A DNA stretch of 59,519 nt from an uncultured Pseudanabaenaceae cyanobacterium. GTDB taxonomy: Bacteria; Cyanobacteriota; Cyanobacteriia; PCC-9006; JAAUQQ01. The notes below the pieces were generated by a model. That model was given only the letters and a program-made list of their open reading frames with translations, had not been told where the DNA came from and did not search any database. The position numbers and the translations under genes are program-made. Position 1 is the first letter of the stretch. Every line of letters starts with the position of its first letter. This document shows positions 24,343 to 32,920 of this stretch, piece by piece. Where the stretch lies: NCBI GenBank assembly GCA_938017515.1, contig CALIJJ010000220.1, positions 1 through 59,519 of the forward strand, given 5' to 3'.

Positions 24343-25137
24343 ATGCCAACACCTGACCATTACGAGATCCTTGGCCTCACATCCAGCGCAAGCCAGGGCG
24401 AGATTAAACAGGCCTATCGCAAATTAGCGAAGCAGTTCCATCCAGATAGCCAAGTGGGTAGTGTCATCAACACGAGCCCCGAGAAACAGGGCAAACCGGT
24501 CAAATCGATGCCCCAGGCCACCTCAGAACAGATTATTCGCATCAATGCAGCCTACGAAGTGCTCGGCGACGAAGACAGTCGCCGCCAGTACGATCGCCTG
24601 CGCTACTACGGGGCAACTGACATTGATTCAAAAGCTTACAACGCCTACGAACAGGCCAAGCAAGCAGCCCAAGCACGTACGGAGAAAAGCCGAGAAGCTC
24701 GCAATCAGGCAAAAAAAAGGAGCAGCGGTCGTGCCACGGAAGTCGCGATCGGTGACTGGATGAAGAAGATTTACAACCCCGTTACCCGGCATATCAACAA
24801 CATTACTCGCCCGCTCAATCGTCAGATCAATGACTTAGCAGCCGATCCCTTTGATGATGAACTCATGGATACCTTTGTGGCGTATTTGGAAGAATGTCGC
24901 AGTATTCAGGAGAAAGCAGATTTGCTGTTTAAATCCATGCCAAATCCAGCCAGCGCAGCAGGCCCAGCCAGCAAAATCTACTACGCCATCAACCACATTA
25001 GTGACGGCTTAGACGAATTAGAACTATTCACCACCTGCTACGAAGAGTCGTACATCCATTCCGGCAAAGAACTCTTTCGACGGGCCAAACAATTTCGCAA
25101 GGAAGCCCAAGAGTCGCTCAAACAGATGGTGGGCTAA
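24343..25137 (+). CDS. J-domain protein (DnaJ family)
   Basis: This 264-residue protein has an N-terminal J domain (HYEILGLTSSASQGEIKQAYRKLAKQ then HPD at 33-35), which stimulates an Hsp70 partner. After the HPD there is an insertion of about 20 residues before the last helices (INAAYEVLGDEDSRRQYDRL). There are no Gly/Phe-rich or zinc-finger regions, so it is a class III J protein. The C-terminal 170 residues are mostly helical with a basic segment (ARTEKSREARNQAKKR) and no recognised domain. It follows the LysM gene by 150 bp; TAGAAT at 24292-24297 could be a -10 element of its own promoter. It may bring a specific client to DnaK, but the client is unknown. Confidence 0.92.
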   Translation: MPTPDHYEILGLTSSASQGEIKQAYRKLAKQFHPDSQVGSVINTSPEKQGKPVKSMPQATSEQIIRINAAYEVLGDEDSRRQYDRLRYYGATDIDSKAYNAYEQAKQAAQARTEKSREARNQAKKRSSGRATEVAIGDWMKKIYNPVTRHINNITRPLNRQINDLAADPFDDELMDTFVAYLEECRSIQEKADLLFKSMPNPASAAGPASKIYYAINHISDGLDELELFTTCYEESYIHSGKELFRRAKQFRKEAQESLKQMVG

Positions 25138-26157
25138 GCTGCTCAAATCCTGGAAAATACACTAATTACTTAAGACTTACTTTAGATCTATCGAGCAAAA
25201 GAAGCATACCTCCATGGCAACATAAACTGCCAAAAAGTAAGCTGAGCCAATACACAAGGGGCTTTCGAAGGAAAGATCCCAGGGCGAAAGCCTAGCTTTT
25301 CCGTCAATCATGTAGTTTTGTTAAAAATTAAGATTTTCTTTTGTTTTGCATCGATTAGACGAGATACTAGCCGAAGGAAGTGCATGTCTCTGAGTTCGAG
25401 CTTCGGTAGGGCCTGTCAAATCGCGGCCTTATGGTTGGGAGGCAGCTATAACTTCTTTTAAGTGATTAGAAAAAAGAAAAGTGTAGGAAGCAATGTTTTT
25501 GTCTTTCATTGTTGTTTTGTCTTTTCATTCATTCTAACCAGTTAGATAACTATGATGACCGATTGAAACCTAGTGCCTAGGGAGAACAGCATGAGTGATT
25601 TAACGGTAGAGGATGGAGAAGCAAAGGGAGAGGCATTGGAAGCGATCGTCTGGATTAATCCCCCGGAGAGGCGTTTCAGATATTTCAACCGCATCAGCAG
25701 TCTCAAAGTCTCTGAAGATTCCAGCACAACCATTCATAGACTTCAATCCTCAGAATCGGCCCATGACATTGTTGGTAAAAATGACATTAATCCTTGAGGT
25801 CAGCCAGGAAAATGTCTTTATTAATCCATGATTCCAACGCTTGAGAGTCGCGATAGAACATTGCTCATTGCGATAAAAGAAAGCAATATAGGGATTGACA
25901 TGAGAAAGAAGTAAAACTCTCTATAAGTCGATAGGATCTCATCTATATCGATCAGTTTTACAGCTTTTTATTCCCTTATTTGTTTGAAAAATAGCCATAT
26001 TTGAGGTGGAGGTATCTATCGATCATTGAAGAGAGAAGACCCACGCTGTAGGGTTTTCGTCAGGGCAAAGCGATTAACTGAGCTGACACCATAGAGAACA
26101 CCTCTCTGAGAGACACACACCCAAAATAGGGAATGCCCCTAGGAGAAGGAAACTGTT
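25138..26157. other. Long intergenic region, largely without supported genes
   Basis: Over 1 kb separates the J-domain gene from the next well-supported start. It is A/T-rich relative to its flanks. It holds a hairpin at 25260-25292 (GGCTTTCG/CGAAAGCC), a weak terminator candidate for the J-domain transcript, and one doubtful small ORF at 25591-25797. Nothing else could be supported. Confidence 0.5.
25591..25797 (+). CDS. Possible small protein (68 aa), doubtful
   Basis: An ATG preceded by GGGAGA at a proper distance opens a 68-codon frame (MSDLTVEDGEAKGEALEAIV ...). It has an acidic N-terminus and no recognisable domain, signal or membrane segment. The only evidence is the ribosome-binding-like sequence and the frame length, so it could easily be chance. 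Confidence 0.25.
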   Translation: MSDLTVEDGEAKGEALEAIVWINPPERRFRYFNRISSLKVSEDSSTTIHRLQSSESAHDIVGKNDINP

Positions 26158-26370
26158 ATGAATAGTTCAATCATTCATGGTCTTTGGAAACTTGTGGAAG
26201 CCACCCAGGTTGAGTATCTCCTCACCTTGGGTGACAATGCCTTGGTTCAGCTACTCACGGGACAATTGATGTCCAACCACGGGCTGAATACCCAAGAAGC
26301 CGTACAGCTCCAAAGCTATATTAGCGATCGCCTTCCGCTGATCCGCGACCTTGCCCGAGATGGCTTTTAG
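26158..26370 (+). CDS. Small hypothetical protein (70 aa)
   Basis: The ATG at 26158 has a strong AGGAG nine bases upstream. The 70-residue product (MNSSIIHGLWKLVEATQVEY ... LIRDLARDGF) is predicted helical, with Leu at regular positions, no signal peptide and no cysteine. The composition and the ribosome-binding site make it more believable than other short frames nearby. I do not recognise the family. It lies alone, 1 kb after the J-domain gene and convergent with the response-regulator gene. Confidence 0.55.
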   Translation: MNSSIIHGLWKLVEATQVEYLLTLGDNALVQLLTGQLMSNHGLNTQEAVQLQSYISDRLPLIRDLARDGF

Positions 26371-26384
26371 ACCGAGCCTCGCAA

Positions 26385-26450
26385 ACCCCGGTGCCTTGAG
26401 AACCCGATACTTTGAGAATCCGATACTGCCCGCCAAGATCCGGTGCTGAC
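26385..26450. repeat. Degenerate tandem repeat of about 16 bp downstream of the 70-aa gene
   Basis: The units CGGTGCCTTGAGAACC and CGATACTTTGAGAATC, then CGATACTGCCCGCCAAGATC and CGGTGCTGAC, form a decaying tandem array directly after the stop codon. Confidence 0.55.
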
Positions 26451-26572
26451 TCGCGCACGAGACTTGTAACGCGTATCACAGTTCGCAACACTTAAAAGGC
26501 TCCATGACCTTAAAAAAGCCAACGCCCTAGAACGCCAAACGCCCCACCGGATAACGACGTAGCTGCATCTCT

Positions 26573-27673
26573 TTAGTGCAACTCTTTAGACAGCTCTTCG
26601 AGCAAGCTGACGAACATTCGGCTGTGGTCTTCAATCTGCTGAAGCAAATGAGCCTGCTGCTCATGACGTAACTGAGCGCGGTGCTTAACCAGGGTACTAG
26701 CAGCAGCGAGTACATTTCCTAGCAATTTACGGGACTGAATTGTTGCTTCATCAACAGCATCAACTTTAGAACCGGTCTTGCTCTGCAATTCTTGAATTTG
26801 GGCTAAGGCTTGTCGATGCTCTTCTGCCTGGTCGATGGCGATCGCCAATTGTTCCGCCAAGGCTTCAAAGGCCGGTGCCTCTTCGGCTGAGAGAAGCGGA
26901 GTCCCTGGCAAATACTCCAGCAGGAGGCACCCCCAGGGCAATTCCTGGGCAGGAGAGAGAATGGGAATACGAATGGGTGTTAGCTCTAGCTGCAGGCGCT
27001 TGGGTGGACGGCCTCGTCCTCGACGCTGTCTGGCCGCAGCATTGGGCAAGAGTTGCGTGAGTTGGGGACTTTGGGCTTGGGCCAAGGCAAGCGAAGGCTC
27101 ATAGGCTCCAGCCTTTCTAGATGTGGGCAGGCTCGGAATAATGCTAGCGCGATCGCAGCGAGCCCAGTGACGAATCTCAGCAACCGCCGCTTCAGCCACC
27201 ACCTCCAGATCCAGAGACCGGCGAAATCGCAGAACGGAAGCGGCCATAGCCTCGGGGAGAGGGTTCACGATTTGAGGCACTTGCAGCCGCCGCTGACGCA
27301 TGGCATCTCGCACTGCCCGGATGAGGCTTCGTGCCTCCAAATCCTGCTTCAACAGATAGTTCTCAGCCCCACACTTCATCGCTTGCACAGCGATGGTTTC
27401 ACACCCTTCCCCCGTCATCATAATCACTGAAGGGAGAATGCCAGCCTGTTGCTGCCGCTGCTGCAAAAACTCCAGTCCCGTCATGTCTGGCAAGCGAAAA
27501 TCAAGCAAAATCAGATCACACTGAATTTCCTTACAGAGGGCAAGACCTTCAGCCGCTTCTTCTGCTTCGAAAATTTCATAGCTGACCTGAGGATCTGTGG
27601 ATAAATACTCGCGAAAAACCTCCCTGTCCGCTTCGCAGTCATCCACGATCAATAACGTCTGTGTCTCAGTCAT
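26573..27673 (-). CDS. Response regulator with receiver and GAF-like domains
   Basis: This 366-residue protein starts with a receiver domain (TLLIVDDCEADREVF; phospho-acceptor Asp58 in DLILLDFRLPDMTG; Lys in NYLLKQD). A GAF-like region follows (about 150-300: LEVVAEAAVAEIRHWARCDRASII ... WGCLLLEYLPGTPLLSAEEAPAFEALAEQLAIAIDQAE), then a C-terminal coiled-coil-like helix region (LLGNVLAAASTLVKHRAQLRHEQQAHLLQQ). No DNA-binding or GGDEF domain is seen, so output is probably by protein contact; the terminal helices resemble a dimerisation/HisKA-like region without a recognisable phospho-accepting His. The ATG at 27673, with GGGAG upstream, is chosen over an earlier frame start at 27694. It is the third gene after phytochrome and a single-domain regulator on the same strand. 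Confidence 0.85.
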   Translation of the reverse strand: MTETQTLLIVDDCEADREVFREYLSTDPQVSYEIFEAEEAAEGLALCKEIQCDLILLDFRLPDMTGLEFLQQRQQQAGILPSVIMMTGEGCETIAVQAMKCGAENYLLKQDLEARSLIRAVRDAMRQRRLQVPQIVNPLPEAMAASVLRFRRSLDLEVVAEAAVAEIRHWARCDRASIIPSLPTSRKAGAYEPSLALAQAQSPQLTQLLPNAAARQRRGRGRPPKRLQLELTPIRIPILSPAQELPWGCLLLEYLPGTPLLSAEEAPAFEALAEQLAIAIDQAEEHRQALAQIQELQSKTGSKVDAVDEATIQSRKLLGNVLAAASTLVKHRAQLRHEQQAHLLQQIEDHSRMFVSLLEELSKELH

Positions 27674-27793
27674 GGTCGGGTCTCCCGGAGACATCCGTGA
27701 TACCAGCGGAGGGCCTTACTGCGCCCCCAGGCTGGACCTAGGTCACACCACCACTCTAACGCAAACATTAAAAAATAATTATTTTTACGACAA

Positions 27794-28279
27794 TTAGACG
27801 GATTTCATTTCTATTTCTGGAGGAATATTAATTTCTAGCCAAAATCCAATGAACCCACGAATCGTTGTTTCCAAATCTTCGATCTCCATGGGCTTGATGA
27901 GATAGCCATTGGCGCCCTGGCGATAGCAAAAATCAATGTCGCTGGGGTTCATAGAGGTCGTCAGAACCACAACCGGGATCGTCTGAAACGTCTCACTTTG
28001 CTTAATTCGTGTCAGGACTTGGCGTCCATCTACGCCCGGTAAATTAAGATCCAGCAAAATCACCGCAGGCTTGGGAGCCTGGGCCGAGATAGGCTGCTCC
28101 ATCTGCAAAAATTCGATGACGGCTTCACCGTCCTCACAGCGATGGATGGGCGTTGTCACATCCAGCTTCTGCATGATGTACTCCAGAACCTCATAATCTT
28201 CATCGCTATCTTCGGCAACGAGCAGCAGTTCGTGAGTACTTGCTTCCATGCGGAGTTTACATAAGTTAATCCTTTTCAT
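27794..28279 (-). CDS. Single-domain response regulator (Rcp1-like)
   Basis: The 161-residue protein is a stand-alone receiver domain: LLLVAEDSDEDYEVLEYIM (acidic pocket), phospho-acceptor Asp77 in PAVILLDLNLPGVDG, Thr in VVVLTTSMNPSD, and conserved Lys in GYLIKPM. The long loop between the acidic pocket and the phosphorylation site is typical of the Rcp1 type that pairs with cyanobacterial phytochromes. It begins six bases after the phytochrome stop codon, so the two are almost certainly cotranscribed and probably cognate. An internal ATG at 28249 is an alternative start that removes ten residues of no known role. Confidence 0.93.
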   Translation of the reverse strand: MKRINLCKLRMEASTHELLLVAEDSDEDYEVLEYIMQKLDVTTPIHRCEDGEAVIEFLQMEQPISAQAPKPAVILLDLNLPGVDGRQVLTRIKQSETFQTIPVVVLTTSMNPSDIDFCYRQGANGYLIKPMEIEDLETTIRGFIGFWLEINIPPEIEMKSV

Positions 28280-28285
28280 GGTAGC

Positions 28286-30844
28286 TCACCCGAGCGTCCA
28301 GTAAAACGTGGTGCCTGAATCATCGGAGCAGACGTTAATTTTGCCGTCATGACGTTCAATAATTTTCTTGGAGATGGTCAGTCCAGCCCCGGTCCCACCC
28401 CCATATTTTTTCTGGGAATGTAGCCGTTTAAAGAGCTCAAACACCTTGTCCCAGTGCTGGGGGAGGATGCCAATCCCATTATCTCGCACATAAAAAATAG
28501 GGGCTTGCAGAATGAGCGCTTGTAGCAGGGGAGCCGGGAGCGATCGCAAGGCCAATGGCGGTTTAGAGGCAAGCGGTTCAGGGACAAGCGGTTCAGCAGC
28601 AGGCGGTTCAGTGGCCGAAGCGAGGAGCCCCCGCAGCTCGTTGGCGTCGTAATATCCCACCTCAACCCAGGGGGCATTGCTCTGGTTATACTTCCAAGCA
28701 TTACTGAGCAAGTTGTTATAAACCTCACTCAGGAGCACAGGATCGGCGAAGACATGGGGTAAGGGTCTAGGAATCCGAAGCTCCATCGAGACGTGGGTGC
28801 CACTGAGTTCTCGGGTTTCAACAACGCGCTCTAAGAGTCGATTGAGATCCACAGACTGAAGATTTAACTCAGCCTGGCCAATCCGAGAAAACCGAAGTAG
28901 TGCGTCGATCAAGTTCGCCATACGCCGCGACAAGGTAATCAGCGTTTCTAGACGCGCCACACTTTTGTCATCCAGTTGCGCTTGGTTCGCATTCAGTAAA
29001 AGGCGAGAGTAGTTGCTGATACCACGTAAGGGCTCTTTGAGGTCGTGAGAAGCAGCGTAGGCAAAGGCAGCGAGTTCCTGGTTACTTCGCTCTAGCTCAT
29101 AATTGAGCCGTGCCATTTCATCGGCCTTGCGTAACAGAACTCCCACAATGGCATTCCGCAAGTCCAAGGCACTTTCAATTTCCCAAGGTTGCCATGGTAA
29201 CGATGTCAGGCGAACGGTTTCCTGCCAACTCGCGAAGGAGGCTCGCGGACAGAGCTGCAGCGAGCCATCGTCACCGGACTGATAGCTATCAGCCGGATTT
29301 CCAGCCCAGTGAATGGTGTGGAGAACCTCCGGACGGAACCAAGCGATCGCATAGCGCCGAACCGCAGACACCAGCAGAAATATCATGCCGCTGGCCACAT
29401 CCTTATTCACTGCCGCTGGCGGATAGTGCTGGGGTAGATTATCCGAGAAAAAGATGTTGTCTTCGACCTGGTCTACGGCCCAGCTGTAGAGCAACGTCAG
29501 GTCATCCTCGGGCGGTGCTTCACCCACGCAGGTAATCTGGTCTTCAAAAAATACAGCAGCCCCTTGGGCATTGACCAAGCCCAGCAGGCGAAGGGCTGGA
29601 TGAACCAGATCGTTCACAAAATCGTCGGATTGGGCGATCGCCGCTAAAAATTCAGACTGAAATCCCTTCAGCCGTTCCCGTTGCACCAACATCTGCTGAC
29701 TTTCCTTTTGGGCCAGTTCTGCCGCGAGTATTTGCCCCAGCCAAGCGCAGTCCAGCCGTACCGCCACTGGTAAGGTCACCGGCGCTCGATGGTGAGCCAC
29801 CATCAGTCCCCAAAGCTTGCCTTGCTGGAGCAGCGGAATCACTAAGAAGGCTCTCACGCCCATATTGCGGTGATAGGCGACGCAACAGTCATCCACTGCT
29901 CGGACAATCGTATGACGCAGGAGCTCGGCTGCCGCAGTGTCAAAGGCAGGCACAAAACCAACCTGAGGGGCCTCAAGGTCTGGGACATACCGCAGCGTCC
30001 CTCGGGCATAATGTTGCCGAGAGACCACGGGAATATCCGTGGCAGGGAAACGTAAACCCAAATAGGCGGGTTCCGGTAATGGCTTCGGTAATAGCTTCGG
30101 TAATGGCTCTGGCAAGGCTGCTTCATCCGACGGATTCCCATCGCCTGGGAAGGCTTTTACAGCGGTCACTTCCGCCACGACAGTACCGCTCCCGTCAGGC
30201 TCAAAACGATGGATGAGCACACGATCAAAATGCGTTAATTGCTGGGTTGCGATCGCCGCATCCTGAAGCAAGGTTTGCACCGTCGTCGCCTGCTGTAGCT
30301 GGGCGACCTTACTCCGAAAGTGCTGAATGCGATGGGCCACAGAGCGCTCAATCGGACTAGACTGAGGCGCAGCTTCTAACTCTAGGACCCAATGCTCATT
30401 CGCCCAATGTAGCCAGCCTTCAAGCGGTTGACCAGAGGCCAGCGTCAGGGGTAAATATTGGGGATTAGTTGCCTGAAAAACTTGATCGATATCCGGTTTT
30501 ACCGACAACAAATAGTCGAACGCGCGATCGCCCAGGATATCCCGCAACGATCGCCCCAGGGCTGATTCTGGAGACCAGTGCAACAGGCTTTCCAGGTTTT
30601 GACTGACCCGTACGATCCGTAACGCATCCCCTTGGGCCAAAATAACAACCCCGTGGGGCTGAATAAGGCCACATAAAGGGTTCGGCGGATGATGAACGGG
30701 AAGGGAGGACGCCCGATTATGGCTCAGATCGGCCTTAGATTCTTCGGTTTTGGATTCTAATGAAGAGAGAGCATCTACCGAATTAGGGACATCTTCAGGG
30801 TGATGGGGCGAGCCAGACTGAGTCATGGTGACCCTAGGAAGCAT
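28286..30844 (-). CDS. Phytochrome-type sensor histidine kinase
   Basis: This 852-residue protein has PAS, GAF, PHY and histidine-kinase domains in the Cph1 order. The PAS part has CGLIQPHGVVILAQ; the GAF part has LRFPATDIP and the chromophore-binding site aligning with Cph1 Cys259 at Cys320 (VRAVDDCCVAYHRNMGV). The residue after it, His in Cph1, is Cys321 here. PHY has the PRxSF tongue motif (LCPRASF). The kinase has the HisKA box ASHDLKEPLRGI and an HATPase domain with DNGIGI and GTGAGLTISKKI. Two in-frame Pro-rich insertions are visible: LPEPLPKLLPKPLPEP in the GAF (about 244-259), and a Pro/Leu/Glu segment between the N-box and DNGIGI. Two receiver genes follow downstream. Confidence 0.95.
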   Translation of the reverse strand: MLPRVTMTQSGSPHHPEDVPNSVDALSSLESKTEESKADLSHNRASSLPVHHPPNPLCGLIQPHGVVILAQGDALRIVRVSQNLESLLHWSPESALGRSLRDILGDRAFDYLLSVKPDIDQVFQATNPQYLPLTLASGQPLEGWLHWANEHWVLELEAAPQSSPIERSVAHRIQHFRSKVAQLQQATTVQTLLQDAAIATQQLTHFDRVLIHRFEPDGSGTVVAEVTAVKAFPGDGNPSDEAALPEPLPKLLPKPLPEPAYLGLRFPATDIPVVSRQHYARGTLRYVPDLEAPQVGFVPAFDTAAAELLRHTIVRAVDDCCVAYHRNMGVRAFLVIPLLQQGKLWGLMVAHHRAPVTLPVAVRLDCAWLGQILAAELAQKESQQMLVQRERLKGFQSEFLAAIAQSDDFVNDLVHPALRLLGLVNAQGAAVFFEDQITCVGEAPPEDDLTLLYSWAVDQVEDNIFFSDNLPQHYPPAAVNKDVASGMIFLLVSAVRRYAIAWFRPEVLHTIHWAGNPADSYQSGDDGSLQLCPRASFASWQETVRLTSLPWQPWEIESALDLRNAIVGVLLRKADEMARLNYELERSNQELAAFAYAASHDLKEPLRGISNYSRLLLNANQAQLDDKSVARLETLITLSRRMANLIDALLRFSRIGQAELNLQSVDLNRLLERVVETRELSGTHVSMELRIPRPLPHVFADPVLLSEVYNNLLSNAWKYNQSNAPWVEVGYYDANELRGLLASATEPPAAEPLVPEPLASKPPLALRSLPAPLLQALILQAPIFYVRDNGIGILPQHWDKVFELFKRLHSQKKYGGGTGAGLTISKKIIERHDGKINVCSDDSGTTFYWTLG
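28555..28620 (-). repeat. In-frame minisatellite in the phytochrome kinase domain
   Basis: Degenerate 18-bp-type units built on AAGCGGTTCAG encode the Pro/Leu/Glu/Ala insertion (EPPAAEPLVPEPLASKPP) between the N-box and the DNGIGI motif. Confidence 0.7.
30065..30120 (-). repeat. In-frame minisatellite in the phytochrome GAF domain
   Basis: Degenerate units built on GGTAATGGCTTC encode the LPEPLPKLLPKPLPEP segment just before the DIP motif of the chromophore pocket. Confidence 0.75.
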
Positions 30845-31028
30845 TCCATAGCGAAGGCAGGCAGTTTTAAAAAAGGCTTCAATCGCAGCGGGAAAATAGG
30901 ATGAGCTTAAGAAAATATAATATTCCTAATCATAGCTTGATGGGGGAATCCTCCCAAGCGTCCTGCAAGCGCTCGAGGCAGAAACGCGACGACGGACAGC
31001 GTCACGATCCAGCGCTCAAAACCTTCAG

Positions 31029-31063
31029 GAAAAAGAAAAGCTCCTGTTTTTAAGACAGGAGCT
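31029..31063 (-). terminator. Rho-independent terminator of the 31.1-kb gene
   Basis: On the minus strand, AGCTCCTGT (31055-31063 complement) pairs with ACAGGAGCT (31039-31047 complement) around a short A-rich loop, followed by TTTTCTTTTT. It lies 50 bp after the stop of the small secreted protein. Confidence 0.9.
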
Positions 31064-31115
31064 AGTGTGGTGTGGTTGTGTTGAGGTCTAAAGCCAGTGA
31101 ATTCTGACAGAAGCC

Positions 31116-31385
31116 TTAGTTAAAATCTGCAATGACTCGCAGGCTGCTGCGCACTGAGCTTCTTAGGGCTGGAGTGGGCTCCATTCCTGCGGCTTGGATG
31201 ATGTCATCCACGGTGATTTTACGGCTGTTGAGCCCCTGCTCTAAACGCTGAAAGCCAGGAATCCCAGCTAATTCACCGCGATAGGCCTGGTGGGCAATCT
31301 GGGCAGAAGAGGCGAAAGCAGCCGTGGAAACCAGCATCGTGCCAGCAAACACTAGAGCAGAAACAGAACGAGTAATCAATTTCAT
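31116..31385 (-). CDS. Small secreted protein of unknown function (89 aa)
   Basis: The ATG at 31385 has GGGAG eight bases upstream. The product has a classical signal peptide (MKLITRSVSALVFAGTMLVSTAAFA, split before SSAQ). The mature 64 residues (QIAHQAYRGELAGIPGFQRL, then ITVDDIIQAAG) are helical-looking and end in LRVIADFN; 'LNSRKITVDDIIQAAGM' suggests a small helix-turn fold. No cysteine is present. A strong terminator follows. I do not recognise a named family, though similar short exported proteins are common in cyanobacteria. Confidence 0.75.
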   Translation of the reverse strand: MKLITRSVSALVFAGTMLVSTAAFASSAQIAHQAYRGELAGIPGFQRLEQGLNSRKITVDDIIQAAGMEPTPALRSSVRSSLRVIADFN

Positions 31386-31751
31386 AACTGTGACTCCCGT
31401 GACGAAAGGGGAAGGGAAGCAGGCGATGCCTCCTAACCTTCCGGTCGATGCCTATGACAATGCCGCGATGCGCTGAATGCTTCCTGAATCGCATCTGAGC
31501 AGTTGCACATGATTGGCTGAGAGTTTGCTGAGAGAGCACACAGCTCTCCTAACAGCCCCCTATAGCCATCACCCCACCGCCCCAGCTCGGACAATCGCGA
31601 CAAGGCAAGAGACAAAATTACCGTTGGGTTGCAGCGCTATAGTGGGGGAAAGAGATTTCTCTGTTGAGAGTGATTTTTCCGTCGATTGTGATTGGTCAGG
31701 CTCACATCCGCCGCTCCCTTCTCAACGCCTCAAGCAAGAGGTGCACAGCAA
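31386..31751. other. Divergent intergenic region, promoters not resolved
   Basis: The starts of the minus-strand secreted-protein gene and the plus-strand basic-protein gene bound this region. No supported gene, long inverted repeat or clear -10/-35 pair was found. Confidence 0.45.
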
Positions 31752-32291
31752 ATGTTGAACTTACGAACTATTGCCCTGGTCGTGCTGGCTGCTCCCCTGT
31801 TCGCAGCGCCCCCGGCGATCGCTGGCAGCGTCAGCGTGCAGCTGGGCTCATCCCATCCCTCAATTCGCCATGGCTCGGGCCATTCCCTTAGAGCCCAAGG
31901 CGTCGTTCTAGAGGGCAACGGTTTTTCCGTGAAACTCCAGGTTGGCAATCAACACCGTCGCGCGTCCCATTATCGTCGTGGTCGCTACAGCAACTCCTCT
32001 CACCACTCCCGCCAGTTTTACCGAGGGCATTCGGTCAACGGCTATCCCCATAAGGTCATCATTCGCGATCGCCGCCGCTCCAGCGGGGTTGGAGGGCATG
32101 TTTATTACAACAATCAACACAACAGTAATCGACACAACAGTAATCGACACAACGGCAATCAACACAAGGGTGAGATTCAGACTGACGCCTATGGACGCCG
32201 CAATTACGTCCGATCTACCCGTCGCCACAGAACCTATCGCACTCCCATCAACCACACCCGCACGTACCGCAGCCCAGTGCCCTATAACTAG
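31752..32291 (+). CDS. Secreted His/Asn/Arg-rich basic protein
   Basis: This 179-residue protein has a signal peptide (MLNLRTIALVVLAAPLFAAP, cleavage after PAIA). After a short beta-like part (GSVSVQLGSSHPS, GFSVKLQVG) it becomes rich in His, Arg, Asn, Ser and Tyr, with tandem SNRHN/NGNQH units from a 15-bp DNA repeat and a tail of TYR/RTY motifs. It is strongly basic and could bind metal through the His-rich part; that is inference. The ATG at 31752 is preferred over a TTG at 31692 because it starts the signal peptide. It precedes ybaK by 30 bp on the same strand. Confidence 0.7.
   Translation: MLNLRTIALVVLAAPLFAAPPAIAGSVSVQLGSSHPSIRHGSGHSLRAQGVVLEGNGFSVKLQVGNQHRRASHYRRGRYSNSSHHSRQFYRGHSVNGYPHKVIIRDRRRSSGVGGHVYYNNQHNSNRHNSNRHNGNQHKGEIQTDAYGRRNYVRSTRRHRTYRTPINHTRTYRSPVPYN
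32115..32165 (+). repeat. 15-bp in-frame tandem repeat (SNRHN units)
   Basis: Three to four copies of CACAACAGTAATCGA-type units encode the His/Asn/Arg repeat of the secreted basic protein. Confidence 0.8.
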
Positions 32292-32321
32292 GGTTCATGG
32301 AGAGAATGTACATACACTGCC

Positions 32322-32861
32322 ATGAAAACGAATGCGGTGCGACTCCTCGATCAGCAGGCGATCGCCTACGAGCTGCGTGAATACAGCGTCGATCCCAATG
32401 ACCTTGCGGCTGAAGCCGTGGCGGCAAAAATCCATTTGCCCACCGAGCAGGTTTTCAAAACCTTAGTCGTACGAGGCGAAGGCAGCAAGCAGAAGGGGTC
32501 GCACGGCAATCAAGCCGGTATTTTGTTGGCAGTGATTCCGGGGAATACCACCCTGGACTTGAAGGCGATCGCCCAACTCTCGGGCTATCGCAAAGCAGAA
32601 ACCGTTTCCCTCAAGGAAGTCCAGCCCCTCACAGGGTATATCCGTGGCGGCGTCACGGCCCTAGCCTGCAAAAAGCCCTACCCGGTCTTTGTGGATGAGC
32701 TAATGACGGTCTTTGAACGGGTTTCAATCTCCGCCGGAATGCGGGGGCTGCAAGTTTTGCTAGCGCCTGAAGATTACATAAGAGTGGTGAATGCAACTGT
32801 AGGCGAAATTGCTAAGGACAAATCACCAGGAAGCGAAGCCAGTTTTCATTCCCTCCCTTGA
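32322..32861 (+). CDS. ybaK: YbaK/EbsC family aminoacyl-tRNA deacylase
   Basis: This 179-residue protein belongs to the YbaK/ProX deacylase family, which hydrolyses mischarged tRNA (Cys-tRNA(Pro) for YbaK). The conserved lysine sits in TEQVFKTLVV at position 46, the same number as the essential Lys46 of E. coli YbaK. ILLAVIPGNTTLDLKAIA, GYIRGGVTALACKKPYPVFVDE and ISAGMRGLQVLL are further family signatures. Compared with the family, a short polar insertion (RGEGSKQKGSHGNQAG) follows the first strand, and a tail of about 20 residues is extra. It is 30 bp after a secreted-protein gene and converges with a GGDEF response regulator. Confidence 0.93.
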   Translation: MKTNAVRLLDQQAIAYELREYSVDPNDLAAEAVAAKIHLPTEQVFKTLVVRGEGSKQKGSHGNQAGILLAVIPGNTTLDLKAIAQLSGYRKAETVSLKEVQPLTGYIRGGVTALACKKPYPVFVDELMTVFERVSISAGMRGLQVLLAPEDYIRVVNATVGEIAKDKSPGSEASFHSLP

Positions 32862-32920
32862 GCATCAGATTCTGGCCCAGGGGGCGCGAGTCTAAGGCAT
32901 CGAGAGCATGCTTCGAGCGA

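Noticed and set aside
25230..25320. A c-di-GMP-I-like riboswitch signal (CACAAGGGG ... GGCGAAAGCC) after the J-domain gene
   Set aside because: Only short fragments resemble the motif; the second conserved stem and tetraloop receptor could not be found, and no downstream gene start is near.
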